A stretch of DNA of 8,369 nt, from positions 1 through 8,369 of the forward strand of contig CAWEHT010000058.1 in NCBI GenBank assembly GCA_963808455.1. The letters are read 5' to 3'. Of this stretch, positions 1-6,312 are shown piece by piece. The notes beneath the pieces are model-generated. The model was not told the origin of the DNA, ran no database searches, and saw nothing but the letters and a program-made list of their open reading frames with translations. The DNA comes from CAWEHT01 sp963808455 (lineage in GTDB: Bacteria; Chloroflexota; Anaerolineae; CG2-30-64-16). The translations under genes were made by a program, and so were the position numbers. Within the stretch, counting starts at the first letter, position 1. Each line of letters begins with the position of its first letter.

Positions 1-4
1 GTTG

Positions 5-27
5 TGTAACCTACTTGGTTGGTTACA
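5..27. promoter_or_regulatory. Upstream dyad, possible regulator-binding site
   Basis: TGTAACC at 5-11 is matched by its exact reverse complement GGTTACA at 21-27, with a 9-base spacer. A nested AACC/GGTT pair lies inside it. The dyad centre is about 150 bases upstream of the start site expected from the candidate -24/-12 element at 137-152, a usual distance for a sigma-54 enhancer-binding protein. The repeat is seen directly; its role as an operator or enhancer is inferred. It could also belong to a gene left of the window. Confidence 0.35.
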
Positions 28-136
28 GACGTATTGCTGTACCGGGTCATATCCTGCTTTACTGTCTCACAGAAACCGTGGAGGATCCAACCGTGTGGTC
101 CGCATGATTTTGGAAGAGCGGATAGGGGAGCTAGAA

Positions 137-160
137 TTGGCACAGGTACAGCGATATACT
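137..160 (+). promoter_or_regulatory. Candidate promoter of the aldehyde oxidoreductase operon
   Basis: TTGGCAC at 137-143 is a full match to a sigma-54 -24 box. It is followed at the required spacing (GG at 139-140, ten bases, GC at 151-152) by a GC doublet where the -12 box should be. That -12 box reads CAGC rather than the preferred TTGC, so the match is imperfect. A rival reading is a sigma-70 -10 box TATACT at 155-160, but no good -35 hexamer lies 16-18 bases upstream. Either would start transcription 5-15 bases before the Shine-Dalgarno sequence at 173-178. Confidence 0.35.
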
Positions 161-183
161 GCATCACTCAGTGAGGAGAGAGT

Positions 184-1572
184 ATGAAGCTGAAGAATCT
201 ATGGCTAAACATCAATGGCGCGAACCGCATGTTCATTTGCAATCCCGAGACGGACTCCCTGGCAGATTTGCTCCGCCGCATCGGGCTGACAGGCACAAAA
301 GTCGGCTGTGACGCCGGTGTGTGCGGTTCTTGCTCGGTCATATTGAACGGCAAGCTGGTCCGCGCATGCCTCAAAAAGATGCGCACGGTCGATCAGTACA
401 GCAAAGTGCTCACAATCGAGGGCATCGGCACGCCCAGCCACCTGCACCCTCTCCAGGTGGCTTTTATGAACTGCGGCGCGGTGCATTGCGGTTTCTGCAC
501 CCCGGGCTTTATCGTGTCCGCCTATGCCCTGTTGCTGGAAAACAACCACCCCAGCCGTGCGGAAGTGCGCCGCTGGTTCCAAAAGAACCTCAACGTTTGC
601 CGCTGCACCGGCTACAAGCAGATCGTCAACGCGGTGATGGCTGCGGCACAGGTGATGCGCGGCGAAAAAACCATCGCAGACATCTCCTTCTGGGCGCCCC
701 AGGACGGGGAGTATTACGGCAAGCCGGTCGTTCGCCCCACGGCGCTGGCCAAGGTCTGCGGCCTCGCCAACTATGGCGACGACCAGGAGCTCATGATGCC
801 GGCCGAAACCCTCCACGTGGCAATCGTGCAGCCCAGGGTCGCGCATCATGCGAAGATTCTCAAGATCGACACCGGCGAAGCGGAAAAGATGCCCGGCGTG
901 GTCAAGATCATCACACACGAGGATCTCAAGGCTGCCGGCGGCACAAACGTGATGGCGGAGGGCCAGTTCCACGAGCGCACGACGGTCATGGTGCCCAGCC
1001 GCAAAGTCCTGTGTGAAGACAGGATCTATCGCTATGGCGACGTGGTGGCCCTGGCCGTTGCCGATACGAAGGATCACGCTCGCGCTGCGGCCGCCAGGGT
1101 CAAGGTCGAGATCGAAAAGCTACCAGAGTACCTCAGCTATCTCGACGCCGTCATGCCCGACGCCATGCGTGTCCATGAAGACACACCCAACATCTTTTCT
1201 ATGCAGCCGGTACTGAAGGGTGTGGGACTGCAGGACGCCTCCAAAGTGGCCGAGGTGATCGACAACTCTGCCTACAGCGTAGAGGGCAGCTTCTACTCAT
1301 CTCGAGAGCCGCACCTCACCATCGAGGGCGACACCGTCCAGACCTATTTCGATGAGGATGGTTTTCTGGCGATCCAGTGCAAATCCCAGGGCGTCTACAC
1401 CTCCATCGGGCGCATCGGCGATTCAGTAGGCGTGCCCAAGAATAGACTTCCGCGTCATCATGAACGCCACGGGCGCGAGCTTTGGCTGGTCAACCAACGC
1501 GGGCGACCTCTGTCTGGCCGCAGCTGCTGCCGTGGTGACCGGGATGCCCGTAGCACTTTCCATGAGCTATGA
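184..1572 (+). CDS. mop: MOP-type aldehyde oxidoreductase, N-terminal part (frameshifted)
   Basis: First part of a xanthine-oxidase-family molybdenum aldehyde oxidoreductase, which converts aldehydes to carboxylic acids using water. The ATG at 184 has GAGGAG at 173-178. Residues 1-80 are a plant-type [2Fe-2S] ferredoxin domain with C42, C47, C50 and C62. Residues 80-165 are the helical second [2Fe-2S] domain with C102, C105, C139 and C141. All eight ligands keep the spacing of Desulfovibrio gigas MOP as I recall it. From about residue 180 (RPTALAKVCG) the molybdopterin domain begins, and it runs through the REPHLTIEGD segment. Homology is clear to VGVPKN at about 1443. The remaining residues to the stop at 1572 are out of frame and meaningless. 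The rest of the enzyme continues in the +1 frame (next entry). Removing one base near 1444 gives one protein of about 973 residues. There is no signal peptide, so it is cytoplasmic. Family assignment is firm; the physiological substrate is unknown. Confidence 0.9.
   Translation: MKLKNLWLNINGANRMFICNPETDSLADLLRRIGLTGTKVGCDAGVCGSCSVILNGKLVRACLKKMRTVDQYSKVLTIEGIGTPSHLHPLQVAFMNCGAVHCGFCTPGFIVSAYALLLENNHPSRAEVRRWFQKNLNVCRCTGYKQIVNAVMAAAQVMRGEKTIADISFWAPQDGEYYGKPVVRPTALAKVCGLANYGDDQELMMPAETLHVAIVQPRVAHHAKILKIDTGEAEKMPGVVKIITHEDLKAAGGTNVMAEGQFHERTTVMVPSRKVLCEDRIYRYGDVVALAVADTKDHARAAAARVKVEIEKLPEYLSYLDAVMPDAMRVHEDTPNIFSMQPVLKGVGLQDASKVAEVIDNSAYSVEGSFYSSREPHLTIEGDTVQTYFDEDGFLAIQCKSQGVYTSIGRIGDSVGVPKNRLPRHHERHGRELWLVNQRGRPLSGRSCCRGDRDARSTFHEL
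1440..1449 (+). other. Frameshift site (+1) in the aldehyde oxidoreductase gene
   Basis: Frame 1 reads ...GVPKN to 1443, and the homologous sequence resumes at 1445 as DFRVIMNATGASFGW. One surplus base at about 1444 explains the change. Dropping it aligns this segment with D. gigas MOP (from memory) without any gap, which favours a one-base insertion over a two-base deletion. The site, AAGAATAGAC, is not a homopolymer. It may be a sequencing error or a real mutation. Confidence 0.8.
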
Positions 1573-3106
1573 AGAGCACCAGCACTTCTCCGGCAAGCGC
1601 TGCCCCTGCCATTCCAATGGGCGCGTCGCCTGTGACGAGAATGGCATCATCACGGCAGCCGAATTCGAATTCGGCATGGACCACGGCGCGTACTCGTGGG
1701 GCGGCGATGATATCATGACCAAGCAGGTCCGTTTTGCTTTCTTCCCTTACAAGATACCACACGTGGCCGGCCTCTCGCGCATCGCCAACACGAACCACAA
1801 TTTCGGCACGGCCTACCGCAGCTACGGTTCGCCCCAGGCCTATACCCTGAGCGAGGCGCTGATGGACATGCTGGCGGAAAAGGCCGGCATCGACCCCTTT
1901 GAGTTTCGCCGGCGCAACATCGCCAGGCCGGGCGACACCAACATCAACAGCTATCCCTTCAGGCAATATCCCATGGAAGAGATCATGGAAAGAATGCAGC
2001 CCTTCTATGAGCGCGCCGTCAAGGAGGCCAAGGAGCACGATACGCCCGAGCTGCGCCGCGGCGTGGGCCTCGCGTGGGGCGGTTTCAATGTGACCAAGGG
2101 CGCCACGGACGTTTCTTCCGTTGCATTGGAGCTCAATCCCGATAACACCTTTACCAAGTACGACACCTGGCAGGAACTGGGCCAGGGCGGCGACATCGGC
2201 TCGCTGATGGTGACGCTGGAAGCGCTCAAGCCGCTGGGCGTGACCCCCGACCGCATCAGGCTCGTCCAGAACGATACCAAGCTCTGCCCGGATACGGGGA
2301 TGTCGGGCGCCAGCCGTTCCCATTATATGGATGGCAACGCCAGCATCGTCGCCGCGGAAAAGCTCATGAGAGCGATGTGCAAGCCCGACGGCACCTACCG
2401 CACCTACGATGAAATGGTCCAAGAGGGCATCCCGACGAAATATATAGGCAAGTATGCGACCGTCGCGACGCCGGGCCTGTGCCGGCTCGATCCCAACACC
2501 GGCATCGGCGACCCTACGCCCGCGTTCACCTATGCCCTGAACCTGGCCGAGGTCGAGGTGGATACCAGGACGGGCAAGACCCGAGTGATCCGTTTCACCT
2601 GCGTGGATGAGGTCGGCAAGGTCGGCAACATCGACGCGGTCAACGGCCAGGCCTACAGCGGCATCTCTCACAGCATCGGCTTCGCCCTCAGCGAGAACTA
2701 TGACGACGTGAAGAAGCATACCAATATCGCGAACAGTGGCGTGCCTTTCATCGAGGCCATCCCAGACGACATCACCGTCATCCACCTGGAAAACTACGAT
2801 GCGACTGGTCCCTTCGGCTCCTCCGGCGCCTCCGAGGCCTTCCAGTCCGCCGGCCACGTAGCGGTGCTGAATGCCATCCATAATGCTTGCGGCGTGCGCA
2901 TCTACGAGATGCCCGCCACGAAGGAGAAGGTCAAGGCCGGGCTAGATATCATTGCCCGAGGCGGCGAGATCCTGCCGCCAAAGAAGTACTTCCTCGGCTC
3001 CGACCTGTACGACGAGCTGGAGGACATCCAGGCAAATCCCGTGCCGTTCGGCGGCAACGATTATTTCAAGCCCCTGGGCAGCACGGATTCGGAGAGATTC
3101 TTCTAG
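1460..3106 (+). CDS. mop: MOP-type aldehyde oxidoreductase, C-terminal molybdopterin part (frameshifted)
   Basis: Second part of the gene beginning at 184. The ATG at 1460 is an internal methionine codon (from VIMNATG), not a natural start, and no Shine-Dalgarno sequence precedes it. It carries the molybdopterin cytosine dinucleotide-binding domain. Visible motifs are GASFGW, the SGKRCPC segment, GTAYRSYGSPQ around the active site, ARPGDTN, a GQGGDIG loop, SGASRSHYMDGNA, and GPFGSSGASEAF. The glutamate of that last motif (codon 2834-2836) matches the catalytic base of the family (D. gigas Glu869). After the family's usual end at GVRIYEMPATKEKVKAGL, about 50 more residues follow, ending in ERFF. 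The TAG stop at 3104-3106 is in the same frame as the next gene, whose proposed TTG start is only three bases further on, so the two are surely cotranscribed. Confidence 0.9.
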   Translation: MNATGASFGWSTNAGDLCLAAAAAVVTGMPVALSMSYEEHQHFSGKRCPCHSNGRVACDENGIITAAEFEFGMDHGAYSWGGDDIMTKQVRFAFFPYKIPHVAGLSRIANTNHNFGTAYRSYGSPQAYTLSEALMDMLAEKAGIDPFEFRRRNIARPGDTNINSYPFRQYPMEEIMERMQPFYERAVKEAKEHDTPELRRGVGLAWGGFNVTKGATDVSSVALELNPDNTFTKYDTWQELGQGGDIGSLMVTLEALKPLGVTPDRIRLVQNDTKLCPDTGMSGASRSHYMDGNASIVAAEKLMRAMCKPDGTYRTYDEMVQEGIPTKYIGKYATVATPGLCRLDPNTGIGDPTPAFTYALNLAEVEVDTRTGKTRVIRFTCVDEVGKVGNIDAVNGQAYSGISHSIGFALSENYDDVKKHTNIANSGVPFIEAIPDDITVIHLENYDATGPFGSSGASEAFQSAGHVAVLNAIHNACGVRIYEMPATKEKVKAGLDIIARGGEILPPKKYFLGSDLYDELEDIQANPVPFGGNDYFKPLGSTDSERFF

Positions 3107-3109
3107 AAA

Positions 3110-5332
3110 TTGAGAGCCGTCAAAGAAGCCTGTTTGCAGCACGAGCCGGCCTTTTGCACCGCCGCCTGCCCGTTTCATCTTGACGTTCGCGATTTCATGG
3201 CCAAGATGCAGCGCGGCGGCTTCAACGCGGCGTACCGGGCCTATCTGAACGCGGTGGGCTTCCCGGGCATCGTTACTGCCCTGTGTGACGAGCCGTGCAA
3301 GCAGGTCTGCCCAAGGCGGACCACGGACAGCGCCATATCCATGAGGCTGCTTGAAACAGCCGCCATGGGCTATGCGCGCACTACCGACCCCAATAGCTAC
3401 AACCTGGCGCCCAAGCACATCAGGGTGGCGATCATCGGCGCAGGCAGCAGCGGGCTGGCCTGCGCGCAGCGGCTGGCCGCCAGGAAGTACGACGTGACCG
3501 TCTATGAACGGTCGGACAGGATCGGTGGGGGGCTCTGGGGGCTGCTGCCGCCCGAGGCCTTCCTGAAAGACATCGAGCAGCAGTTCCAGCACGAAGAATA
3601 CAAACTGTACCTGAACACGGAGATCCACAGCCTCGACGAGTTGGCCTTTGACGCCATCTACGTGGCTACCGGTTGGGGCGGCGCCGATTTCGGGCTGGCC
3701 CGCGACCCGAACGGCGCCTTCGCCAGCACGCGGGCTGGCGTGTTCATAGGCGGCTCGCTCACAGGTGGCAGCAGCATCCAGGCCCTGGCCGACGGCCTGC
3801 ACGCGGCCGGCGCCATCGAGCGCTACGTCAAAGCGGGCGGGATGAACCATCCCTACGAAGCAAGCGGCACAAGATTGGCGCTCGATCCGGCCAGGATTGC
3901 CCCTTGCGAGCCGGTGCCGCCCGCGGACGGCGCTGCCTACACCAGGGAGGAGGCCATCGAGGAGGCGAAGCGCTGCCTGAAATGCGCGTGCGACGCCTGC
4001 ATACGCTATTGCGACCTGATGCGCTATTTTAGAAAGTACCCGAAACGGATCGAGGAGGAAGTCGAAATCACGATCCATCCGGGCACCCTGGATGGCAACG
4101 GCACCGTCGCGACGCGCCTGATCTCCACCTGCAACCAGTGCGGCCTGTGCAAAGAGGTCTGCCCCCAGCACATCGACGTCGGCGACCTGTTTCTCACCAG
4201 CCACCGCGCCATGCGCACCAAAGGCGCCATGCCCTGGGCGTTCCACGACTTTTGGCTGCGGGACATGGAATTCACAGACGGCGCCGAGGCAGGGTTGGCC
4301 CGGCTGCCCGTGGGATACGGCCACAGCAGCAGCATGTTTTTCCCGGGCTGCCAGCTTGGCGCTTCGGATCCGGCCTATGTCACGGCCAGCTACCGCTGGC
4401 TGCTGGCCCAGGAGCCCGATACGGCTTTGCTGCTCAACTGCTGCGGCGCGCCGGCCGAGTGGGCCGGCGATGAAAGGCTCCATAGCCAGGTGGTCGCCCG
4501 GCTGCGAGAGCACTGGCGGGCACTGGGCAAGCCCAGGGCCGTGTTTGCGTGCCCGACCTGCAAGCAGATGTTCGGCAAGTATCTGCCCGAAATCGAGGGA
4601 GTCTTCCTGTACGACCTGATCCTGAGGTCGGGGATCCCCTCCCTCCGAAGTGGGCACCGCGAAACCGTCTCGATCTTCGACCCCTGCGCCAGCCGCGAAG
4701 AGCCCGAGGTCCAGCAGGCAATTCGAGCGCTTGCCAGGGGCGCCGGCTTTGTGCTCGAGCCGCTTCCGTTGGAAAACAGGCTGGCCGCGTGTTGCAGCTG
4801 GGGCGGCCAGGTAAAGCTCGCGCATCCACCCTATCCGCGCTACGTTACAGAGGCGCGGATCGCAGAAGCCGATCATCCCTACATCGCCTACTGCGCCAAT
4901 TGCCGCGACATCCTGGCCGCTGCCGGAAGGCCTTGTTATCATATTTTGGACGTCATATTCGGGCTGAACACAGCGGAGCGCGTCCCGCCGACGATCACGG
5001 AACGCAGAAGCAACCGTGCAAGACTCAGGCGTGAAGTGCTAAGTGAGTTTTGGATGGACGAGACCGAGATGGCACAAGGCAAGATGAACCTGCATATAGC
5101 ACCCGAACTCAGGCAAAAGCTGAGCAACGAAATGATACTGGAAACGGACATCGAAGCCGTGATCGAGCACTGCGAGAGCAGCGGCAGAAAGGTGCTGGAC
5201 CCGAAATCCGGGCATTTCAGCGGGCATTTGAAGATAGGGTATGTCACCTATTGGGCCGAGTACGTGCCGGTGAGCGAGGGGTTCGAGCTGTTCAAGGCCT
5301 ATAGCCACCGCATGAGCATCGAGGAAGCTTGA
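3110..5332 (+). CDS. Fe-S/FAD protein with HdrD-like CCG modules (pyridine nucleotide-disulfide oxidoreductase/dicluster-binding family)
   Basis: Probable electron-transfer partner of the aldehyde oxidoreductase. The 740 residues read in order as follows. Residues 8-70 are a GltD/NfnB-like double [4Fe-4S] region (C8, C16, C20, then C59, C63, C67). Residues 104-135 are an FAD-binding Rossmann start with GAGSSG at 110-115 and E133. VATG lies at 185-188, followed almost at once by the FAD-closing GGSLTGGSSIQALADG segment (about 214-230), so the NAD(P)H subdomain is absent. A cysteine-dense segment spans C289-C301. A ferredoxin motif holds C341, C344, C347 and C351. CCG module one has C414, C444-C445, C481 and C484. 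CCG module two has C526, C561-C562, C595 and C598, as in heterodisulfide reductase subunit D. An about 120-residue C-terminal domain follows. TTG at 3110 is chosen because an in-frame TAG ends at 3106 and homology begins at LRAVKEAC. GGAGAG at 3091-3096 is a weak, distant Shine-Dalgarno sequence. The same gene pairing is known next to Desulfovibrio aldehyde oxidoreductases. The gene is intact. Confidence 0.87.
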   Translation: MRAVKEACLQHEPAFCTAACPFHLDVRDFMAKMQRGGFNAAYRAYLNAVGFPGIVTALCDEPCKQVCPRRTTDSAISMRLLETAAMGYARTTDPNSYNLAPKHIRVAIIGAGSSGLACAQRLAARKYDVTVYERSDRIGGGLWGLLPPEAFLKDIEQQFQHEEYKLYLNTEIHSLDELAFDAIYVATGWGGADFGLARDPNGAFASTRAGVFIGGSLTGGSSIQALADGLHAAGAIERYVKAGGMNHPYEASGTRLALDPARIAPCEPVPPADGAAYTREEAIEEAKRCLKCACDACIRYCDLMRYFRKYPKRIEEEVEITIHPGTLDGNGTVATRLISTCNQCGLCKEVCPQHIDVGDLFLTSHRAMRTKGAMPWAFHDFWLRDMEFTDGAEAGLARLPVGYGHSSSMFFPGCQLGASDPAYVTASYRWLLAQEPDTALLLNCCGAPAEWAGDERLHSQVVARLREHWRALGKPRAVFACPTCKQMFGKYLPEIEGVFLYDLILRSGIPSLRSGHRETVSIFDPCASREEPEVQQAIRALARGAGFVLEPLPLENRLAACCSWGGQVKLAHPPYPRYVTEARIAEADHPYIAYCANCRDILAAAGRPCYHILDVIFGLNTAERVPPTITERRSNRARLRREVLSEFWMDETEMAQGKMNLHIAPELRQKLSNEMILETDIEAVIEHCESSGRKVLDPKSGHFSGHLKIGYVTYWAEYVPVSEGFELFKAYSHRMSIEEA

Positions 5333-5335
5333 GCG

Positions 5336-5527
5336 ATGCCGGATCAAGCCGTCATTTGCTTCAAGTGTCAAAAAGAGATGGCCCCGGCCAAGACGAACCT
5401 CAGCTACTTGGGGATCAGCTTTCCCGCGGACCTGCTGAAGTGCCCGGAATGTGGGCAAGTCTATATCCCCGAAGAGCTGGTAAGGGGCCGTATCGCCCAG
5501 GTTGAGGCGCAACTGGAAGAAAAGTGA
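5336..5527 (+). CDS. Small double-CxxC protein, DVU_1557-like redox family
   Basis: A 63-residue protein with two CxxC pairs, C8/C11 (CFKC) and C36/C39 (CPEC), 24 residues apart. That is the layout of a zinc-ribbon or rubredoxin-like knuckle. It matches what I recall of the DVU_1557 'redox protein' family found in this gene neighbourhood. The C-terminus (EELVRGRIAQVEAQLEEK) should form a charged helix. Its role is likely electron transfer or metal-site assembly for the aldehyde oxidoreductase system; no reaction is established. The ATG at 5336 lies three bases after the previous stop and is preceded by GAGGA at 5321-5325, so it is cotranscribed and well started. It is intact. Confidence 0.8.
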   Translation: MPDQAVICFKCQKEMAPAKTNLSYLGISFPADLLKCPECGQVYIPEELVRGRIAQVEAQLEEK

Positions 5528-5615
5528 ACAGTTTTGCCTCGAGGGCTCCGAAATGCACCTACTGACCGGTCAGGACGGCAAGGCGCTCTATCGCCCTGCG
5601 GTCGCACCAGCGTGA
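5526..5615 (+). pseudogene. 3' remnant of a deleted operon gene, or a 20-codon coupled mini-ORF
   Basis: An open frame runs without a stop from the end of the previous gene to TGA at 5613-5615. Its last residues are LLTGQDGKALYRPAVAPA. Within it, ATG at 5553 has GAGGG at 5541-5545 at good spacing, so a 20-residue peptide could be made. The stop overlaps the GTG start of the ligase as GTGA, the usual sign of a tightly packed operon gene pair. In the related Desulfovibrio cluster, as I recall it, several genes (a methyltransferase, a C-GCAxxG-C-C protein and a radical SAM protein) lie between the CxxC protein and the ligase. None is here. The peptide tail faintly resembles the C-terminus of such a radical SAM protein (an FC...LT..DGxALYR pattern); this is a weak, memory-based guess. 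I infer an internal deletion that left this scar. Confidence 0.35.
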
Positions 5616-6310
5616 CGCTCACGCCCCTCGAACCCTGGATCGCCCGAAAGATCGGCTGCCCCGGTCCTCTCAGGCGCCCTGAGATCGAGGGCTATCAGCT
5701 TTGCCAACTGAACGAAACCCTGGCGTTGGCTCGCGCCCGGAGCTCTTTCTACCGCCAGCATCTGGCTTCCGCGCCACCCGCGCTTGGTTCACTCGCAGCT
5801 TTGCGTGATCTGTCGTTCACCACCGCGCGCGACCTGGCCGCCGCCCCCCTGCGGTTCCTGTGCGTCTCGCAAGACGAGATTCGCCGGGTGGTCACCCTCG
5901 ACACCTCAGGATCGACCGGGCCGGCCAAGCGGCTTTACTTCAGCGCGGGCGACCAAGAACTGACGGTGGATTTCTTTCAGGCCGGGATGTCCACCCTGGT
6001 GGGCCCGGGCGACCGGGTGTTGATCCTCCTGCCCTGCGAGCGCCCCGGCAGCGTCGGAGACCTGCTTGCCGGCGCACTCTTGCGCCTGGGCGCCGTGCCG
6101 CTCAGGCACGGGCCGGTGCGCGATGCCGCCGAGACGCTGGCGTACGCGCGCCGGGAGGGCCCTGATTGCCTCGTCGGCGTCCCGGTGCAGGCGTTGGCCC
6201 TGGCACGACTGGGGCCCGATCTGGTGCTCGAGAGCGCCCTGCTTACCATGGACCACGTCCCGCACGCGATCCAGGCCGTCGTCGAAAGCGCCTGGGGCTG
6301 CCGCGTCTGA
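5612..6310 (+). CDS. PaaK-like AMP-dependent ligase, N-terminal part (frameshifted)
   Basis: First part of an AMP-forming adenylate/CoA ligase related to phenylacetate-CoA ligase (PaaK). Its gene position and TPLEPWIARKIG start match the DVU_1553 family as I recall it. Such enzymes activate a carboxylate with ATP; the substrate here is unknown. The GTG at 5612 is preferred because similarity starts at VTLTPLEPW and it overlaps the preceding stop as GTGA. It has no good Shine-Dalgarno sequence, so it probably depends on coupling. A TTG at 5534 would add 26 residues of poor quality. Residues 1-80 are the helical N-terminal part (LNETLALARARSSFYRQHL). Residues 98-103 are the adenylation P-loop TSGSTG, followed by PAKRLYFS. 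The frame ends at TGA 6308-6310 after AWGCRV, just before the HYGMTE motif expected in this family, which is found in the +1 frame. Confidence 0.8.
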   Translation: MTLTPLEPWIARKIGCPGPLRRPEIEGYQLCQLNETLALARARSSFYRQHLASAPPALGSLAALRDLSFTTARDLAAAPLRFLCVSQDEIRRVVTLDTSGSTGPAKRLYFSAGDQELTVDFFQAGMSTLVGPGDRVLILLPCERPGSVGDLLAGALLRLGAVPLRHGPVRDAAETLAYARREGPDCLVGVPVQALALARLGPDLVLESALLTMDHVPHAIQAVVESAWGCRV

Positions 6311-6312
6311 CA
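6305..6312 (+). other. Frameshift site (+1) in the ligase gene
   Basis: Frame 2 reads ...ESAWGCRV and hits TGA at 6308-6310, while the +1 frame from 6309 reads DNHYGMTEMGLGGGVEC. Removing one base at 6308-6310 (for example the G, giving GTC TAC AAC) restores a continuous CRVYNHYGMTE. The whole gene is then exactly 437 codons from 5612 to 6923. Like the site near 1444, this is a surplus single base outside a homopolymer. Confidence 0.75.

Noticed and set aside
2..187. 61-residue plus-strand open frame overlapping the aldehyde oxidoreductase start
   Set aside because: It has no Shine-Dalgarno sequence inside the window and no family resemblance, and it spans the candidate promoter and dyad. 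It is better read as a regulatory region.
1490..2881. 463-residue open frame on the minus strand opposite the aldehyde oxidoreductase
   Set aside because: Antisense shadow of a recognised enzyme. The same holds for the minus-strand frame at 205-1077.
4449..4469. 8-bp perfect inverted repeat CGCCGGCC/GGCCGGCG
   Set aside because: It lies within a conserved coding stretch (CCGAPAEWAGD) of a GC-rich gene. It has no T run and is not repeated elsewhere in the window, so chance is sufficient.
2942..4942. 666-residue open frame on the minus strand opposite the dicluster gene
   Set aside because: It lies antisense to a gene with clear motifs (CCG modules, FAD loop, ferredoxin cysteines), and its own sequence is rich in Gly, Ala, Arg, Val and His with no motif. 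This is a GC-rich shadow frame.
6066..6308. Upstream extension of the C-terminal ligase frame
   Set aside because: The residues are an off-frame reading of the N-terminal half (rich in Arg, Ser and Trp). Homology begins only at about 6309.
6293..6312. prfB-like programmed +1 frameshift at GTC TGA C
   Set aside because: The GGGG upstream is about 10 bases from the stop rather than the short spacing used in prfB, and the valine tRNA cannot re-pair well on TCT. It is kept only as part of the shared-direction observation.
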